In this document: positions 44,322 to 55,600 of the stretch, piece by piece
Layout of the letters: each line of letters begins with the position of its first letter
Numbering within the stretch: the first letter of the stretch is position 1
NCBI RefSeq assembly: GCF_900156045.1
Contig: NZ_FTMX01000001.1
Location: 806,001-870,000, forward strand
Source of the DNA: Peribacillus simplex
GTDB lineage: Bacteria > Bacillota > Bacilli > Bacillales > DSM-1321
Direction: 5' to 3'
Length of the DNA stretch: 64,000 nucleotides
Notes under the pieces: generated by a model
Database searches by the model: none
What the model saw: only the letters and a program-made list of their open reading frames with translations
What the model was told of the DNA's origin: nothing
Program-made: the position numbers and the translations under genes

Positions 44322-46223
44322 ATGTACTTATCAGAATTGAATTTATGGAATTTTCGAAAGTATGGCACTAGGACGGATGAAGCTGGCTCAACTTTACCGG
44401 GCATTTCGTTATCATTAAACCCACAACTTAATTTATTGGTTGGGGAAAATGATGCGGGAAAAACAGCTCTGATAAGTGCGATAAAATTAGTGTTAAATAC
44501 ACATAGCAATGAGTTTAGCAGACCACAGGTGGAAGACTTTTATTTAGAACCTGAAAAAGAAGAAAGAGAAAGGTCAACAGAATTTAGAATTGAATGTATT
44601 TTTAAGGGGTTTTCTAAAGAGGAAGCCAAAAACTTCTTAGAATGGTTAAGTTTTTATGAAGACGAAGATAGGAACATTTGCTACTATTTAAAAATTTTTT
44701 TGGTTGCAAAAAGAGATGGAAAAAGTGTCTTTTATGATTTGAAAGCTGGTTCTCATGTTGAAGGCTCTCAAATAGATGGGAAAGCTCGTGAACTCTTGAG
44801 AACAACTTTTTTAAAACCGTTAAGGGATTCAGAGAGTGAGCTAAGTCCTAGAAGGAATTCTCGTTTATCTCAAATATTATACAATCATGATGCTTTTAGT
44901 AATGAAGAAAGCCACGAGTTGTTAAATATTATACAGGAAGCAAATAAATCTATCGGTAATTATTTTCAAGGTGTTGATTTGGATGGAGGTCCAATTGAAG
45001 ATAGTTCGGGCAAGGAATTATTAGAAGAACTAAATTCATATTTAGATAGTTTCTCAAGAGAAGGAAATCTCTTGAAGTCTAAATTCAGCATTGCAGATAC
45101 TAAATTAAAATCTATTTTAGAAAAATTAAGTCTACAGCTTTTTAATAACAAAGCCGGATTAGGGTCACAAAATCTATTGTTTATTGCAACTGAATTATTA
45201 TTGTTGAAGAGAGATAATTTTACAGGTCTTAAACTTGCCCTAATTGAAGAGATTGAAGCACATTTACATCCTCAATCTCAGACTTTATTAATCGAATACC
45301 TTGAAAAAGTGTGTAATGATTCACAAATTCAGATGATTTTATCGACACATAGCCCAATCCTTGCTTCAAAAGTGAATATCGAAAATATTAATATATGTAA
45401 AAACAATGGAGTATTTAATATGTCATCAGACTTTACTGAACTTCGCAAAGGAGATTATTCTTTTCTTCAAAGGTTCTTAGATGTAACGAGGTCAAATCTG
45501 TTCTTCGCCAATGGAATTATTATGGTTGAGGGAGATGCTGAAAATATTCTAATTCCTACTATTGCAAGAATAATGGGAATTCCATTGTCTAAATATGGTA
45601 TATCGGTCATTAATGTTGGGAGTACAGGGTTTTTGAGATACTCAAATATTTTCAATAGAAAAAATGAACAGGAGAGTTTAGGAGTTTCAGTAGCATGTAT
45701 TACGGATGTAGATGTGAAACCTTTTGGTACTAAATATACCTTAGCAGATAAAGAAGTAAGTTATGAAGAATATAAAGTTTTTGAAAAGAGTAGAAAAGAA
45801 AAGCTATATACGAAACAAGATGTTAAATGTTTTGTGTCTGATAGTTGGACTTTAGAATTCTGCATCGCAGCTAGTGAATTAAAAGAACAATTCTTTAAAG
45901 CAGTAAAATATGCAGAGTATATTGAAAATAGTGAAGTAATCGGATTAACCGATAAAAAGATTGAACAAGGCAATGCATTTGTTTTAGCCGAATTAACCAA
46001 ATGGGAAACAGAAAATAAAACAAACGAAGAAATCGCATTTCTAATATACAACAATTATATGCTTGTTAAAAAAATATCTAAGGCAATTGTTGCTCAGTGC
46101 TTTGCAAATATCCTTTGCGAACTAAAGGAGAAGGAAATTAGGGAAATATTCGAGCGGGATTCAAATCTAAAGTATTTAGTTGACGCAATTAAATATGCAG
46201 CGAAGTTAGGTGATGGTAGTTGA
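44322..46223 (+). CDS. gajA: Gabija protein GajA (OLD-family ATPase and TOPRIM nuclease)
   Basis: GajA is the DNA-nicking endonuclease of the Gabija anti-phage system and assembles with GajB. The N-terminal ABC/SMC-like ATPase has Walker A VGENDAGKT at residues 40-48 and the signature/Walker B region LIEEIEAHLHPQ near 309. The C-terminal TOPRIM domain shows the Glu in MVEGDAENIL near 400 and the Asp pair in CITDVDV near 462. The 633 residues are longer than the best-known GajA (578). ATG at 44322 has AAAGGAAG upstream. Pairing with a UvrD-like helicase by a four-base overlap marks it as class 2 OLD. Confidence 0.88.
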   Translation: MYLSELNLWNFRKYGTRTDEAGSTLPGISLSLNPQLNLLVGENDAGKTALISAIKLVLNTHSNEFSRPQVEDFYLEPEKEERERSTEFRIECIFKGFSKEEAKNFLEWLSFYEDEDRNICYYLKIFLVAKRDGKSVFYDLKAGSHVEGSQIDGKARELLRTTFLKPLRDSESELSPRRNSRLSQILYNHDAFSNEESHELLNIIQEANKSIGNYFQGVDLDGGPIEDSSGKELLEELNSYLDSFSREGNLLKSKFSIADTKLKSILEKLSLQLFNNKAGLGSQNLLFIATELLLLKRDNFTGLKLALIEEIEAHLHPQSQTLLIEYLEKVCNDSQIQMILSTHSPILASKVNIENINICKNNGVFNMSSDFTELRKGDYSFLQRFLDVTRSNLFFANGIIMVEGDAENILIPTIARIMGIPLSKYGISVINVGSTGFLRYSNIFNRKNEQESLGVSVACITDVDVKPFGTKYTLADKEVSYEEYKVFEKSRKEKLYTKQDVKCFVSDSWTLEFCIAASELKEQFFKAVKYAEYIENSEVIGLTDKKIEQGNAFVLAELTKWETENKTNEEIAFLIYNNYMLVKKISKAIVAQCFANILCELKEKEIREIFERDSNLKYLVDAIKYAAKLGDGS

Positions 46224-48130
46224 TTTCAATAAATGAGGGTGACATTTCTAAGGTAGAAAAATACTTTTTACCTTCTGGAGAGAGATTCACTGATGAGAAA
46301 AAACAAATTTTAAAATGCATGGACTCAAGAGATATTGTTGCTTGTCCCGGTAGTGGAAAAACCACAACATTATTAGCAAAACTATCAATTATTGAAAAAC
46401 ATCTACCTTTTTCAAATAACAAGGGTATTTGCGTGTTAACACATACAAATGTTGCTATTGATGAAATTAAAGAAAGGTTAGGTGAAAAGAGTAAAAAGTT
46501 ATTTGAGTATCCGAATTTCTTTGGAACAATACAATCCTTTGTTAATCAATTCTTAACAACTCCTTTTTACCGTAACATATTTGGAAAGAATATCGTATCA
46601 ATTAACGACGAAATATATAATCGTGAAATTGTTAGAGACTTCTTTTTGATAAATAATAATATAAAAATTGGTCTACGGAAAAAATATAAAGATGACTCTG
46701 AGATGCTTTATGAATCACTTATGAATATGAGATTTAATTTTAATGATGATTCTTTGTGCGATAAAACAGGTAAGCCGCTTTATAAGACTAAGAACCCAAC
46801 TTCACTTGCCTTAACAAAATTGAAAAAAGGAATCATGAAGAAAGGAATTCTATGTTATGAAGATGCATATTGGTTAGCTTACAAGTATCTAAATAAATGT
46901 GGAAATCAGCTTAATGAATTATTTTCTGAAAGATTCTCATTTTTATTTATCGATGAAATGCAAGATACATCCCAATTTCAGTGTGAATTATTGAATAAAT
47001 TGTTTGATAAGGAAAGAGTTATTATACAAAGGTTTGGGGACCCGAATCAGTCTATTTATGAAAATGGAGAAGTTATCGCATGGGATTTATGGAACGAGCC
47101 CTTAAGAATAACAGATAGTAAAAGGAACTCTGAGATTGTTAGTAAAATTATTGCACCATTTGAGGTTGCTGCTTCAGGAATGAGAGGGAATCTTCAAACA
47201 CCTGAAATAGCGCCTAAGATAATTGTTTATGAGGAGAAAGAAATTGAAACAGTGTTACCTCAATTTGCCAAGATAATTATCGATTGTGGGTTAAACGGAG
47301 ATTCAAAAAATGTGTTTAAGGCAGTGGGGAGAATAGCAAAGATAAATAAAAATGGAAAAATAAGTATTCCTAGTTATTTTCCTACTTACAATCAAAAGAC
47401 TTCAGGGAATAATTTAAAAAAATTAAAATACTTAAATGATTATCTTAGTATGGAAAATATAGACTCTTTGGATGTTAATGAAGTAAAGTTATATAAGGAC
47501 TCAATACTTAGCGCGTTGCTTAGAATTCTGTGGTTGTTGGGAATTAAAAAGGACCAGAACAATTATTATACTAATAAGACCTTATTAAAAAAGTTGCATT
47601 TAGAAGACGAGTCCTTATTTTTGAAGTTCGAGGAAAACTTATATAACTGGTGTTTAAAATTGAAAAGAAGAGAGAATGTGAAATCAGAATTTATTGATTT
47701 TAGTAATGAATTATTATGCCGCTTGTTTAATATTCAAGATGTCTCAAAATTAAAGGTTTTCTATGAAGAAACGAGTGCTGAGGAAGAAGCCAAGAATGGG
47801 TCATCTAATATTTATACACACCACATCGAAGAAGATAGTCCTTTAGAGATTCATATCAATACAGTAGCAGGTGTTAAAGGTGAAACCCATACGGGGACAT
47901 TATTTTTTGAAACTTTTCACTATACCTATGATGTAGGTAATTTAATAGATTTCTATAAAGGTAAAATAAAGGAAAAAAAAGGTGTAAGACAAAAAGCAGC
48001 TGCAAAAAATGCCTACGTCGCAATGTCAAGACCATCCCATTTATTGTGTGTAGCCGCTCAAAAATCATCCATTGATGGACATGAGGAGGCACTTCTTTCA
48101 GCTGGATGGGAAATAATACAAATTTCTTAA
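46220..48130 (+). CDS. gajB: Gabija protein GajB (UvrD-like helicase)
   Basis: GajB is the SF1 helicase partner of GajA and is thought to sense DNA termini and nucleotide depletion during infection. Motifs: Walker A CPGSGKTTT at residues 42-50, motif Ia LTHTNVAIDEI, Walker B LFIDEMQDTSQF near 242, RFGDPNQSIYENG near 270 and motif VI VAMSRPSHLL near 600. The 636 residues exceed the prototype (494), mainly in the helicase 2 region. TTG start overlaps the gajA stop (TTGA) with AGGTGATGG upstream. Confidence 0.87.
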   Translation: MISINEGDISKVEKYFLPSGERFTDEKKQILKCMDSRDIVACPGSGKTTTLLAKLSIIEKHLPFSNNKGICVLTHTNVAIDEIKERLGEKSKKLFEYPNFFGTIQSFVNQFLTTPFYRNIFGKNIVSINDEIYNREIVRDFFLINNNIKIGLRKKYKDDSEMLYESLMNMRFNFNDDSLCDKTGKPLYKTKNPTSLALTKLKKGIMKKGILCYEDAYWLAYKYLNKCGNQLNELFSERFSFLFIDEMQDTSQFQCELLNKLFDKERVIIQRFGDPNQSIYENGEVIAWDLWNEPLRITDSKRNSEIVSKIIAPFEVAASGMRGNLQTPEIAPKIIVYEEKEIETVLPQFAKIIIDCGLNGDSKNVFKAVGRIAKINKNGKISIPSYFPTYNQKTSGNNLKKLKYLNDYLSMENIDSLDVNEVKLYKDSILSALLRILWLLGIKKDQNNYYTNKTLLKKLHLEDESLFLKFEENLYNWCLKLKRRENVKSEFIDFSNELLCRLFNIQDVSKLKVFYEETSAEEEAKNGSSNIYTHHIEEDSPLEIHINTVAGVKGETHTGTLFFETFHYTYDVGNLIDFYKGKIKEKKGVRQKAAAKNAYVAMSRPSHLLCVAAQKSSIDGHEEALLSAGWEIIQIS

Positions 48131-48144
48131 TTGATTGAAATAGT

Positions 48145-48180
48145 TAGAGGGTGGGTGCAGCGCCCGCTCTTCTTTCTTAT
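48145..48180 (+). terminator. Possible terminator after gajB
   Basis: AGAGGGTGGGTG and CGCCCGCTCT can pair imperfectly and are followed by TCTTTCTT. Weak. Confidence 0.4.
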
Positions 48181-48344
48181 TAATTCGTTAGATTATTACC
48201 TTTGTAGCTTCATGTTTATTTTTCTTCGGTAAATTCGTTCGTTAATTCTGTTGGCATCTTCCTTGAAAGTAACATGTTAAATAAGAGTAATAATATAATC
48301 CCTTTTGACATATCTATTGAATGGATGGAAAGGAAGGGGATATT

Positions 48345-48737
48345 ATGTTTTTATTGCATGAAATTTCACTTAGTGAAGATGATACAGTTGAGGAACACCC
48401 AATTTGCATGCGTGAAGATAATGGTGAAATAAAACATATGGGGATTTTATTAAAAAGAAGGATATCCCAAGGGATATATATAGGGACGGAATATTATCAC
48501 TATGTTGATTTTTATGGGAGAAGCCCAATTAATTTTAATTACTCAGATTATAAAGAATTGAAAAGCCAAGGTAATTTTGATATGAGTTTATCTATGATTG
48601 CAGACTTTGGATTTAGTTTTACCAATGTAGAAGCTGAACCAGGTCTAGGGACAGAAAGAAAACAAAGGGCCCTTAAAGGAACAACGCTACTGCCTGTATC
48701 AAAAACCTCTCGTCTGAGGTCAAGCCCGCCAACATAA
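48345..48737 (+). CDS. Uncharacterised small protein between Gabija and Hachiman
   Basis: I do not recognise this 130-residue protein. The ATG at 48345 follows GGAAGGGG; an in-frame ATG 24 bases earlier is less well placed. The first half is acidic (LSEDDTVEEHPICMREDNGEI), the middle is aromatic (GIYIGTEYYHYVDFYGR) and the end is basic. No signal peptide or membrane segment is seen. It is separate from the flanking systems, with its own terminator, and could be a passenger or an accessory gene. Confidence 0.55.
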   Translation: MFLLHEISLSEDDTVEEHPICMREDNGEIKHMGILLKRRISQGIYIGTEYYHYVDFYGRSPINFNYSDYKELKSQGNFDMSLSMIADFGFSFTNVEAEPGLGTERKQRALKGTTLLPVSKTSRLRSSPPT

Positions 48738-48787
48738 TGAATTGGACTTAGAATACTCTAATATCGAATACTTTAGGTATAACCCTA

Positions 48788-48817
48788 GAAAAAACAGCCA
48801 TTTGGCTGTTTTTTTAC
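48788..48817 (+). terminator. Terminator after the 130-residue gene
   Basis: AAAAACAGCCA and TGGCTGTTTTTTT flank two T residues. The following 470 bases up to hamA contain no gene I can support. Confidence 0.85.
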
Positions 48818-49292
48818 ATATATTCTTACTATTAAACAAAAAAACAAATGACAGAACTGTCCTGATTTTGTAACGCCAATCCTAAATCGTGAAGTCAAAC
48901 CCAATAGCTCACGAGATTTCTATTGATGAATTCAATATTTTATCACACTTGAGTATTAACAAGCTAAAGAATATAGTTTTATACTTATCGAATTAAAAAA
49001 AGCTGGACTTTAATATAAAATAACAACATAAGATAGAGTTTGCTTTGTTACCGACCGTTATCATTTGGATATCGGTCTTTTGTTTTATAATCTAATAATT
49101 TTTAAGCTATCCTGTTTTTTAAAGGATTTTGTTTTTTTTACCGATGTGGTTCCTTTGTTTCTGTTAAATAGGTAGAAAAGTAGTAGGACTATTTTTTTAA
49201 AAAACTGAAAAAATATAACTTTTTATGTTAAAATTTTGATATTAGTTGATAAATCCACATCTTTTCCATTTGAAATATATTGGAGGGTTATT

Positions 49293-50144
49293 ATGGAAAC
49301 AATAACGCCAATTTTTGAATCGGACTTAATTTTTGAACAATATGTTGAAGAAACGCATTTTCGTGGTTTTTCTGTTGGTTATGAACTTGAAGAATTTAGA
49401 TACGAAGCTCTTGTTGATTTGATTTTTTCAGCTTTAATGGACTTTTCACTACCAGAAAGTGAAAAGCATTCCATCACTCATTTAAATGCAGAAAGAAAAA
49501 TGAGAAATGCTGCAAGAGCCGTATACGCTTCAGATAAATATAGTAAACGTGGTGAGTTCGGGGAAATTTTACTCCATATCATTATGCGAGATTATTTTAA
49601 TTCCATTCCTGCCATTTCTAAAATGTATTATAAAGATGGTCCAAATGAAACTGTAAAAGGATTCGATGCTGTTCATATTGTAACTCAAGAAAAAGATTTA
49701 GAACTTTGGTTAGGTGAAGTTAAGTTTTACAATAATATGGCACGGGCGATAAGGGATGTTCTACCAGAACTTCATGCACACATGGATAAGGATTATTTAC
49801 GTAACGAATTTTTATTTATATCCAATAAAATTGACCCTAATTGGGAACATGCTGGAAATGTAAAACGACTAATCGACACAAGGACGAGCTTGGATAAGAT
49901 TATAAAGAGAATTCGAATACCTGTTCTTCTGACGTATGATAGCAAAATTGTCAGTTCCTATAAAGAAGTATGCGAGGAATATAAAATGGATTTAATTGAC
50001 GAACTCAATAAGCATCATAAAAAGTTTAGGAGTAGTGAGTTGCCGAAGAATGTGGATTTAGTTTTAATTATCCTTCCTTTTGCGCAGAAAAAGGCATTAG
50101 TCGAAAAATTACATGAAAAATTAAGGGTATGGCAGCAGATATGA
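49293..50144 (+). CDS. hamA: Hachiman protein HamA (DUF1837 nuclease)
   Basis: HamA is the effector nuclease of the Hachiman anti-phage system and is held in check by HamB. The 283-residue product carries the PD-(D/E)XK-like core as GFDAVHI followed about 15 residues later by LWLGEVKFY (residues about 123-143). The RGEFGEILLHIIMRDYF segment before it is typical of DUF1837. ATG at 49293 has GGAGGG six bases upstream; an in-frame extension of 19 codons has none. It overlaps hamB. Confidence 0.88.
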   Translation: METITPIFESDLIFEQYVEETHFRGFSVGYELEEFRYEALVDLIFSALMDFSLPESEKHSITHLNAERKMRNAARAVYASDKYSKRGEFGEILLHIIMRDYFNSIPAISKMYYKDGPNETVKGFDAVHIVTQEKDLELWLGEVKFYNNMARAIRDVLPELHAHMDKDYLRNEFLFISNKIDPNWEHAGNVKRLIDTRTSLDKIIKRIRIPVLLTYDSKIVSSYKEVCEEYKMDLIDELNKHHKKFRSSELPKNVDLVLIILPFAQKKALVEKLHEKLRVWQQI

Positions 50145-52294
50145 AAAATGAAGAATTAAACTATCAGCAAATAATAGAATTAATCGAACAGGGAAATCTA
50201 TCTATCGAACGATGCTTTTCCATCTTTATGTGGGTTAACCGCGTCACTCAGAATAAAGCTAAAGAAGGTGATGGAAGAGATGTTATATTAAGGATGATGG
50301 ACAAGATAGACAAATTACCGAAGGAAATAGAACCCATTTTAAATGATTATGTGGGTAAGCTTGGGTATTTCCCTTATTTAGATGTAAACAAAGAATTTAT
50401 GTCAGCAAGAGACTTATTACGTTATGAGTTTTATCGGTCGGAAAATATTCCAAATATCGTCATGCACCAAAAGCAAGCAGAGGTATATGATGTTATTTCA
50501 AACCATCAAAGTGTTATTTTGAGTGCCCCAACAAGCTTTGGAAAAAGTCTGCTGATTGAAGAAATTGTGGCTTCAAAAGAATACTATAACATTGTCATTA
50601 TTCTACCTACACTTGCTTTAATTGATGAAACCAGAATGAAACTGGTGAAGTATTCAGACGTATATAAATTAATTTTTTCTTCGAAACAAAGCTTTGGTAA
50701 ACGCAATATATTCATATTAACACCTGAACGTCTTCTAGAGATTGAAGGTATGCCAGTAGCGGACTTTTTCATTATCGACGAATTTTACAAGCTAGATAGT
50801 TCCAGAAGTGAAGATGAACGGTTGAATGTATTAAACCATGCATTTTACCGGTTAATCAAATCTACAGATAAATTTTATTTACTTGGTCCGAATATAGCTG
50901 CAATACCAAAGGGTTTTGAAGTTGATTATGCCTGCAAGTTCATTCCTTCCGATTTTACAACTGTAGCATGTGACGAAATATTTATAAAGCGTGAAAAGAA
51001 ACGTGAACTGGAACAACTTGTCGAACTTCTTAAAAATCTTTATGAGCCAACCATGGTTTATTGCAAGGCGCCTGGAAGCGCTGAAAGAAATGTAAAAGAG
51101 TTCCTAGAAAAGGCAAATAGCTATTTAACAAAAAATAAGCACCATAACGATGCGATAAACTGGATAAAAAAGAATATCCATCCTGATTGGTTATTAATCA
51201 GTGCCCTGTCTCATGGAGTGGCTTTTCACCATGGAGCTATGCCTCGGCATCTTGGTAGGTATATAGTTGAAGAGTTTAATAAAGGAACCATCAAGTACCT
51301 ATTTTGTACTAGCACTCTAATAGAAGGAATTAATACAACCGCAAAAAATGTTGTGGTTTTTGAAGATAAGAAGGGAATTGAACCTATTACCTTTTTTGAC
51401 TACCGGAACATTCGAGGTCGGGCTGGTCGTATGAAAAAACATTTTCTAGGTCGGGTATACTCATTTTACAACCCTCCTAAGGACATTGATGTGAATGTCG
51501 ATATCCCATGGTATACGCAGGATAAGGCATCAGATGAGATTTTGATTCAAGTGGAAGAAGGAGATTTAAAGCCGGCATCCATAGAAAAGTTAAAGCCCTA
51601 TAAAGAACAAAAAGTTCTTGAGATTGAAGTTATAAAGAAAAATAATAACATACCTGTTAAAGGTCAGGTTGAATTAGCTGAGCTAATTCAAGGTGATTTA
51701 GATTATTATCAAAACCAACTAACATGGACGAGTTATCCGACATATAACCAGTTGGAAACGTGTTGCACCTTAATCTTTAATTACCTTCGCTTTAAACATA
51801 CGAAAGATGAGGTATATAGTGGCAAACAACTTGCATTCTATGTGAGAAATTATGTACGGGTTCAATCAAATATGGCAAAGTATATACATTTTTTCTTGAC
51901 GAACGATATTAAAATTAAAACTGCTGACCAAGCTGTTCAAAAAGCAACAAAGATTAGTAGGAGTTGGTTTGAATTCAGATTTCCAAAACTCCTTTTAGGC
52001 TTACAGCAAATTCAAGAAGCTGTATTTAAACAGAATGGATTGCCTTTTGGAGATTATAAATTTTATGCTTCACAGATTGAATTTGCTTTTTGCAGCCCAA
52101 CCTTATCATCTTTACAGGAGTTTGGACTACCAATCTCTTTATTAAGGCAATTAGAACCTTATATGGACATGAAAGAGTTAGAAAATAATGACGACCTAGA
52201 TAAGGTAATTACTCAAATCAAAAAGATGGATGTGTCTTCTATACATTTAGACCCATTTGAGACGAAACTCCTAAAAGATTTTGTTAAAGGATAA
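50129..52294 (+). CDS. hamB: Hachiman protein HamB (SF2 helicase)
   Basis: HamB is the superfamily 2 helicase that senses damaged or foreign DNA and releases HamA. Walker A is SAPTSFGKS (residues 132-140), the DEAH-box position reads IIDEFY (215-220), and motif VI is NIRGRAGRM near 430. An N-terminal helical domain of about 110 residues precedes the helicase core, and the C-terminus is helical. The start could be ATG at 50129 or at 50141, the latter overlapping the hamA stop as ATGA; neither has ideal spacing to the site AAGGG. Confidence 0.9.
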   Translation: MAADMKNEELNYQQIIELIEQGNLSIERCFSIFMWVNRVTQNKAKEGDGRDVILRMMDKIDKLPKEIEPILNDYVGKLGYFPYLDVNKEFMSARDLLRYEFYRSENIPNIVMHQKQAEVYDVISNHQSVILSAPTSFGKSLLIEEIVASKEYYNIVIILPTLALIDETRMKLVKYSDVYKLIFSSKQSFGKRNIFILTPERLLEIEGMPVADFFIIDEFYKLDSSRSEDERLNVLNHAFYRLIKSTDKFYLLGPNIAAIPKGFEVDYACKFIPSDFTTVACDEIFIKREKKRELEQLVELLKNLYEPTMVYCKAPGSAERNVKEFLEKANSYLTKNKHHNDAINWIKKNIHPDWLLISALSHGVAFHHGAMPRHLGRYIVEEFNKGTIKYLFCTSTLIEGINTTAKNVVVFEDKKGIEPITFFDYRNIRGRAGRMKKHFLGRVYSFYNPPKDIDVNVDIPWYTQDKASDEILIQVEEGDLKPASIEKLKPYKEQKVLEIEVIKKNNNIPVKGQVELAELIQGDLDYYQNQLTWTSYPTYNQLETCCTLIFNYLRFKHTKDEVYSGKQLAFYVRNYVRVQSNMAKYIHFFLTNDIKIKTADQAVQKATKISRSWFEFRFPKLLLGLQQIQEAVFKQNGLPFGDYKFYASQIEFAFCSPTLSSLQEFGLPISLLRQLEPYMDMKELENNDDLDKVITQIKKMDVSSIHLDPFETKLLKDFVKG

Positions 52295-52362
52295 TTGTCT
52301 TAATTTGGTAAACTGTTGGTGTTGTTTTTCTCAACTAAGGAGTAGAAGGAACATCTGATTCC

Positions 52363-52391
52363 AAGGGGCTATTTTAATGCCCCTTTTTCTT
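52363..52391 (+). terminator. Terminator after hamB
   Basis: AAGGGGC and GCCCCTT pair around nine bases and are followed by TTTCTTTTT. The rest of the gap to 52681 has no gene. Confidence 0.8.
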
Positions 52392-52681
52392 TTTGAGCGA
52401 AAGTTACAGACATTAAAATTCCTGATAAGGAACGGTATTATAATTCTTTATTAAATTTTAACTGACACAAGCAAAATTCTAATGTACAGAAAGAGGTGTT
52501 CGAGATGGAATAACTTATTTGAATAATTTCAATATAGCTGGAATTCAAGAAATTTAATGATGAAAATAAAACAAGAAAATAACAATAGTAGAAAATACTA
52601 ATACGTATCAACAAATTTTTTTGTATTTAAAGAAGGTAAAGAAAAGAATATAATTCCTGAAATAGGAGGTAATTATCAAAT

Positions 52682-55600
52682 ATGTATTATATAAAATCAT
52701 TTATAGTTATTGTTTTTCTATTAATTTTTATACCATCAGAAACCTTTCCAAAAATATTTCAATTTAGTAAAGAAGTACAAGCGTCAGTTTTGCTAGATAG
52801 AGAGGGAGTGAAAAAATTTGAAGGTAAAATTGCCGCTGGAGGAGAGCACTCTGCTTTTTTGAATGGTAAAGGCACAGTTCAAGCAGTTGGGAGAAACTCT
52901 TGGGGGCAATTAAACGTCAGTGGTTGGAAAGATATAGTTGCTTTATCAACAGGCTATAGTCAAACTGTCGGTTTAAAAAGTGATGGTACAGTGGTGGCTG
53001 TCGGTGAAAATCCTAAAGAACAAACAAATGTTGGCGAATGGTCGGATATTATCCAAGTATCTGCGGGAGAAGGAACTACTTTTGGATTAAAAAGGGATGG
53101 AACAGTAGTTGCTGTGGGAAGCAATTATAATGGTCAAAGTAATGTGGATAATTGGACAGATATAGTTTCGGTCTCGGCTGGGGGAGGGCACACGGTCGGA
53201 CTAAAAAGTGATGGTACAGTGGTGGCTGTTGGAGATAATTATAACGGGGAAATTAACGTTAGCGAATTTAAAAATATTGTTGCTGTATCGGCTGGATATT
53301 CCCATACCGTCGGATTAAAAAACGATGGAACCGTTATTGCTACTGGCGATAATGACTACGGAGAAACAAATGTTAACGAGTGGAAGGATATTGTTGCAGT
53401 TGCTTGTGGGCATGCCTTTACCATAGGTTTAAAAAGTGATGGTACAGTGATTGCTGTTGGAGGGCTTTTTCCTGATAAGATAAATGTAGGTGTTTGGAAA
53501 GACATCGTTGCAATCTCCGCTGGACCGAATCATGTTTTAGGCTTAAAGAGCGATGGTACAGTAGTCTCATCTGGTTACAATAAGGACGTTCATACAAGTT
53601 ATTCGAGTTTGGAAGATATTGTTAGTTTATCAGCTGGAGCTAGCCATACAGTAGGATTAAAAAGCGATGGCACTGTTGTGGGTGTTGGTGACCCAGGAGC
53701 AATAAATATAAGTAATTGGAGTGGAATCATTGGAATATCTGCGGGAAACGGTCATACTTTTGGAATTAAAAACGATGGAACCGTTGTTGCATCTGGTGAA
53801 AATTATATAGGTCAATCTGAAATAACTAACTGGAAAGACATTAAAGCCATATCAAATGGAAGTGGAGGAAGTCATACAGTAGGATTAAAAAAGGATGGAA
53901 CTGTTGAAGCTGTTGGAAGTAATTATTATGGCCAAATAAATGTTTCCAATTGGAAGGATATTACTTCGATAGCAGCCGGCACATCGCATACAGTAGGATT
54001 GAAAAAGGATGGAACTGTCGTTGGAGTAGGAGACAACTATTCTGAACAAATAAAAGTGAGTGGCTGGAAAGATATAGTTGCCATCGCCGCTGATTCACAT
54101 AATACTATTGGGTTAAAAACAGATGGAACAGTTGTAGCAACTGGGACGAATTATTATGGACAAAATAATGTCAGTGAATGGAAAGATATAGTCGCCATTT
54201 CAATTAAAAATAATCATACTGTTGGATTAAAAAGTGATGGAACAGTTGTAGCAACTGGATGGAATTCTGCTGGTCAAAACAATGTCAGTGAATGGAAAGA
54301 TATAGTTGCTATTTCGACTGGTGAACATACTACAGCTGGATTAAAAAGTGACGGAACTTTAGTAGCAACTGGATGGAATTCTACTGGTCAAACCAATGTG
54401 AATCCTATGAGTCTGAAATTTGAAGCTCCTGTTAGCTCTTTTGATATTTCGAAAAGACATTCCAAGAGCGGGGACAACGTTACCATTAGAGTGAATTTCA
54501 ATAAAAGTATGAAGAATACTGTAAAACTTTCATTAAGAGGAACAATAAAAAATCATCCTGTATCGATGAAAGAAGTTGTAGGTAGTAATGGCAAATCTTT
54601 TAATTACATCTATACGGTTCCACAAGATGTATCAGGTAAAGTGCATTTTCAACTTTCTGAAATGATTGATGTAGATAATAATTACTTTGCAGATTATTAT
54701 GCTAACAATATATTCGAAGTAGATAATGATATGCCCTTCATTTTGGGGGCAGCAAGCAAAGTGATTTTTATAAATTCAGTTTTTAATCCAATAAAGGGCA
54801 TAACTGCAACAGACCTTACGGATGGCTACCTAACAAATAAAATAAATATAAGTGGCACGGTCAACACAAAGAAAAAAGGAAAATACTCACTTATCTACTC
54901 AGTTGTGGATAAATCAGGAAATGAAACTTCAATTCCAATAACAGTTACAGTAAAAGATAATATAAAACCTGTCATTTTAGGTGCATCAGACAAAACTGTT
55001 TTTATCAATTCCAATTTTGATTCGAAATTGGGTGTGACAGCAAATGATAATTCTGATGGAAATCTGACAAGTAATTTGAAAATATCTGGTACAGTAAATA
55101 CTAAAGTAAAAGGGGTTTATACATTAACGTATACAGTATCTGATATCTCAGGAAACATAACAGTGATTTCGAGAAAAATAATGGTAGTCGATAATGTAAA
55201 ACCTGTTATTACTGGTGCCATAAATAAAACCATTAATCAAAACGATGCATTTAATCCCAAAACAGGAGTAACATCAAAGGATAATGTTGATGGTAATTTG
55301 ACAAATTCAATTAAAATATCTGGTATGGTAAATACGAAGGAAAAGGGGACTTACACATTAAAGTACACAGTGTCAGATTCTTCAAGAAATGTTACTACAG
55401 TAACTAGAAAAATAACTGTAACTGATAACATTAAGCCCGTCATTACAGGAGCAGCTAACAAGACAATCAATATTGGTTCTGCATTTAATCCTAGAACCGG
55501 GGTAAAAGCGAAGGACAATGTTGATGGTGATTTGACAAGTTCAATTAAGGTGATTGGGACTGTTAATACCAAGAAAAAAGGCACTTATTCTTTAACCTAT

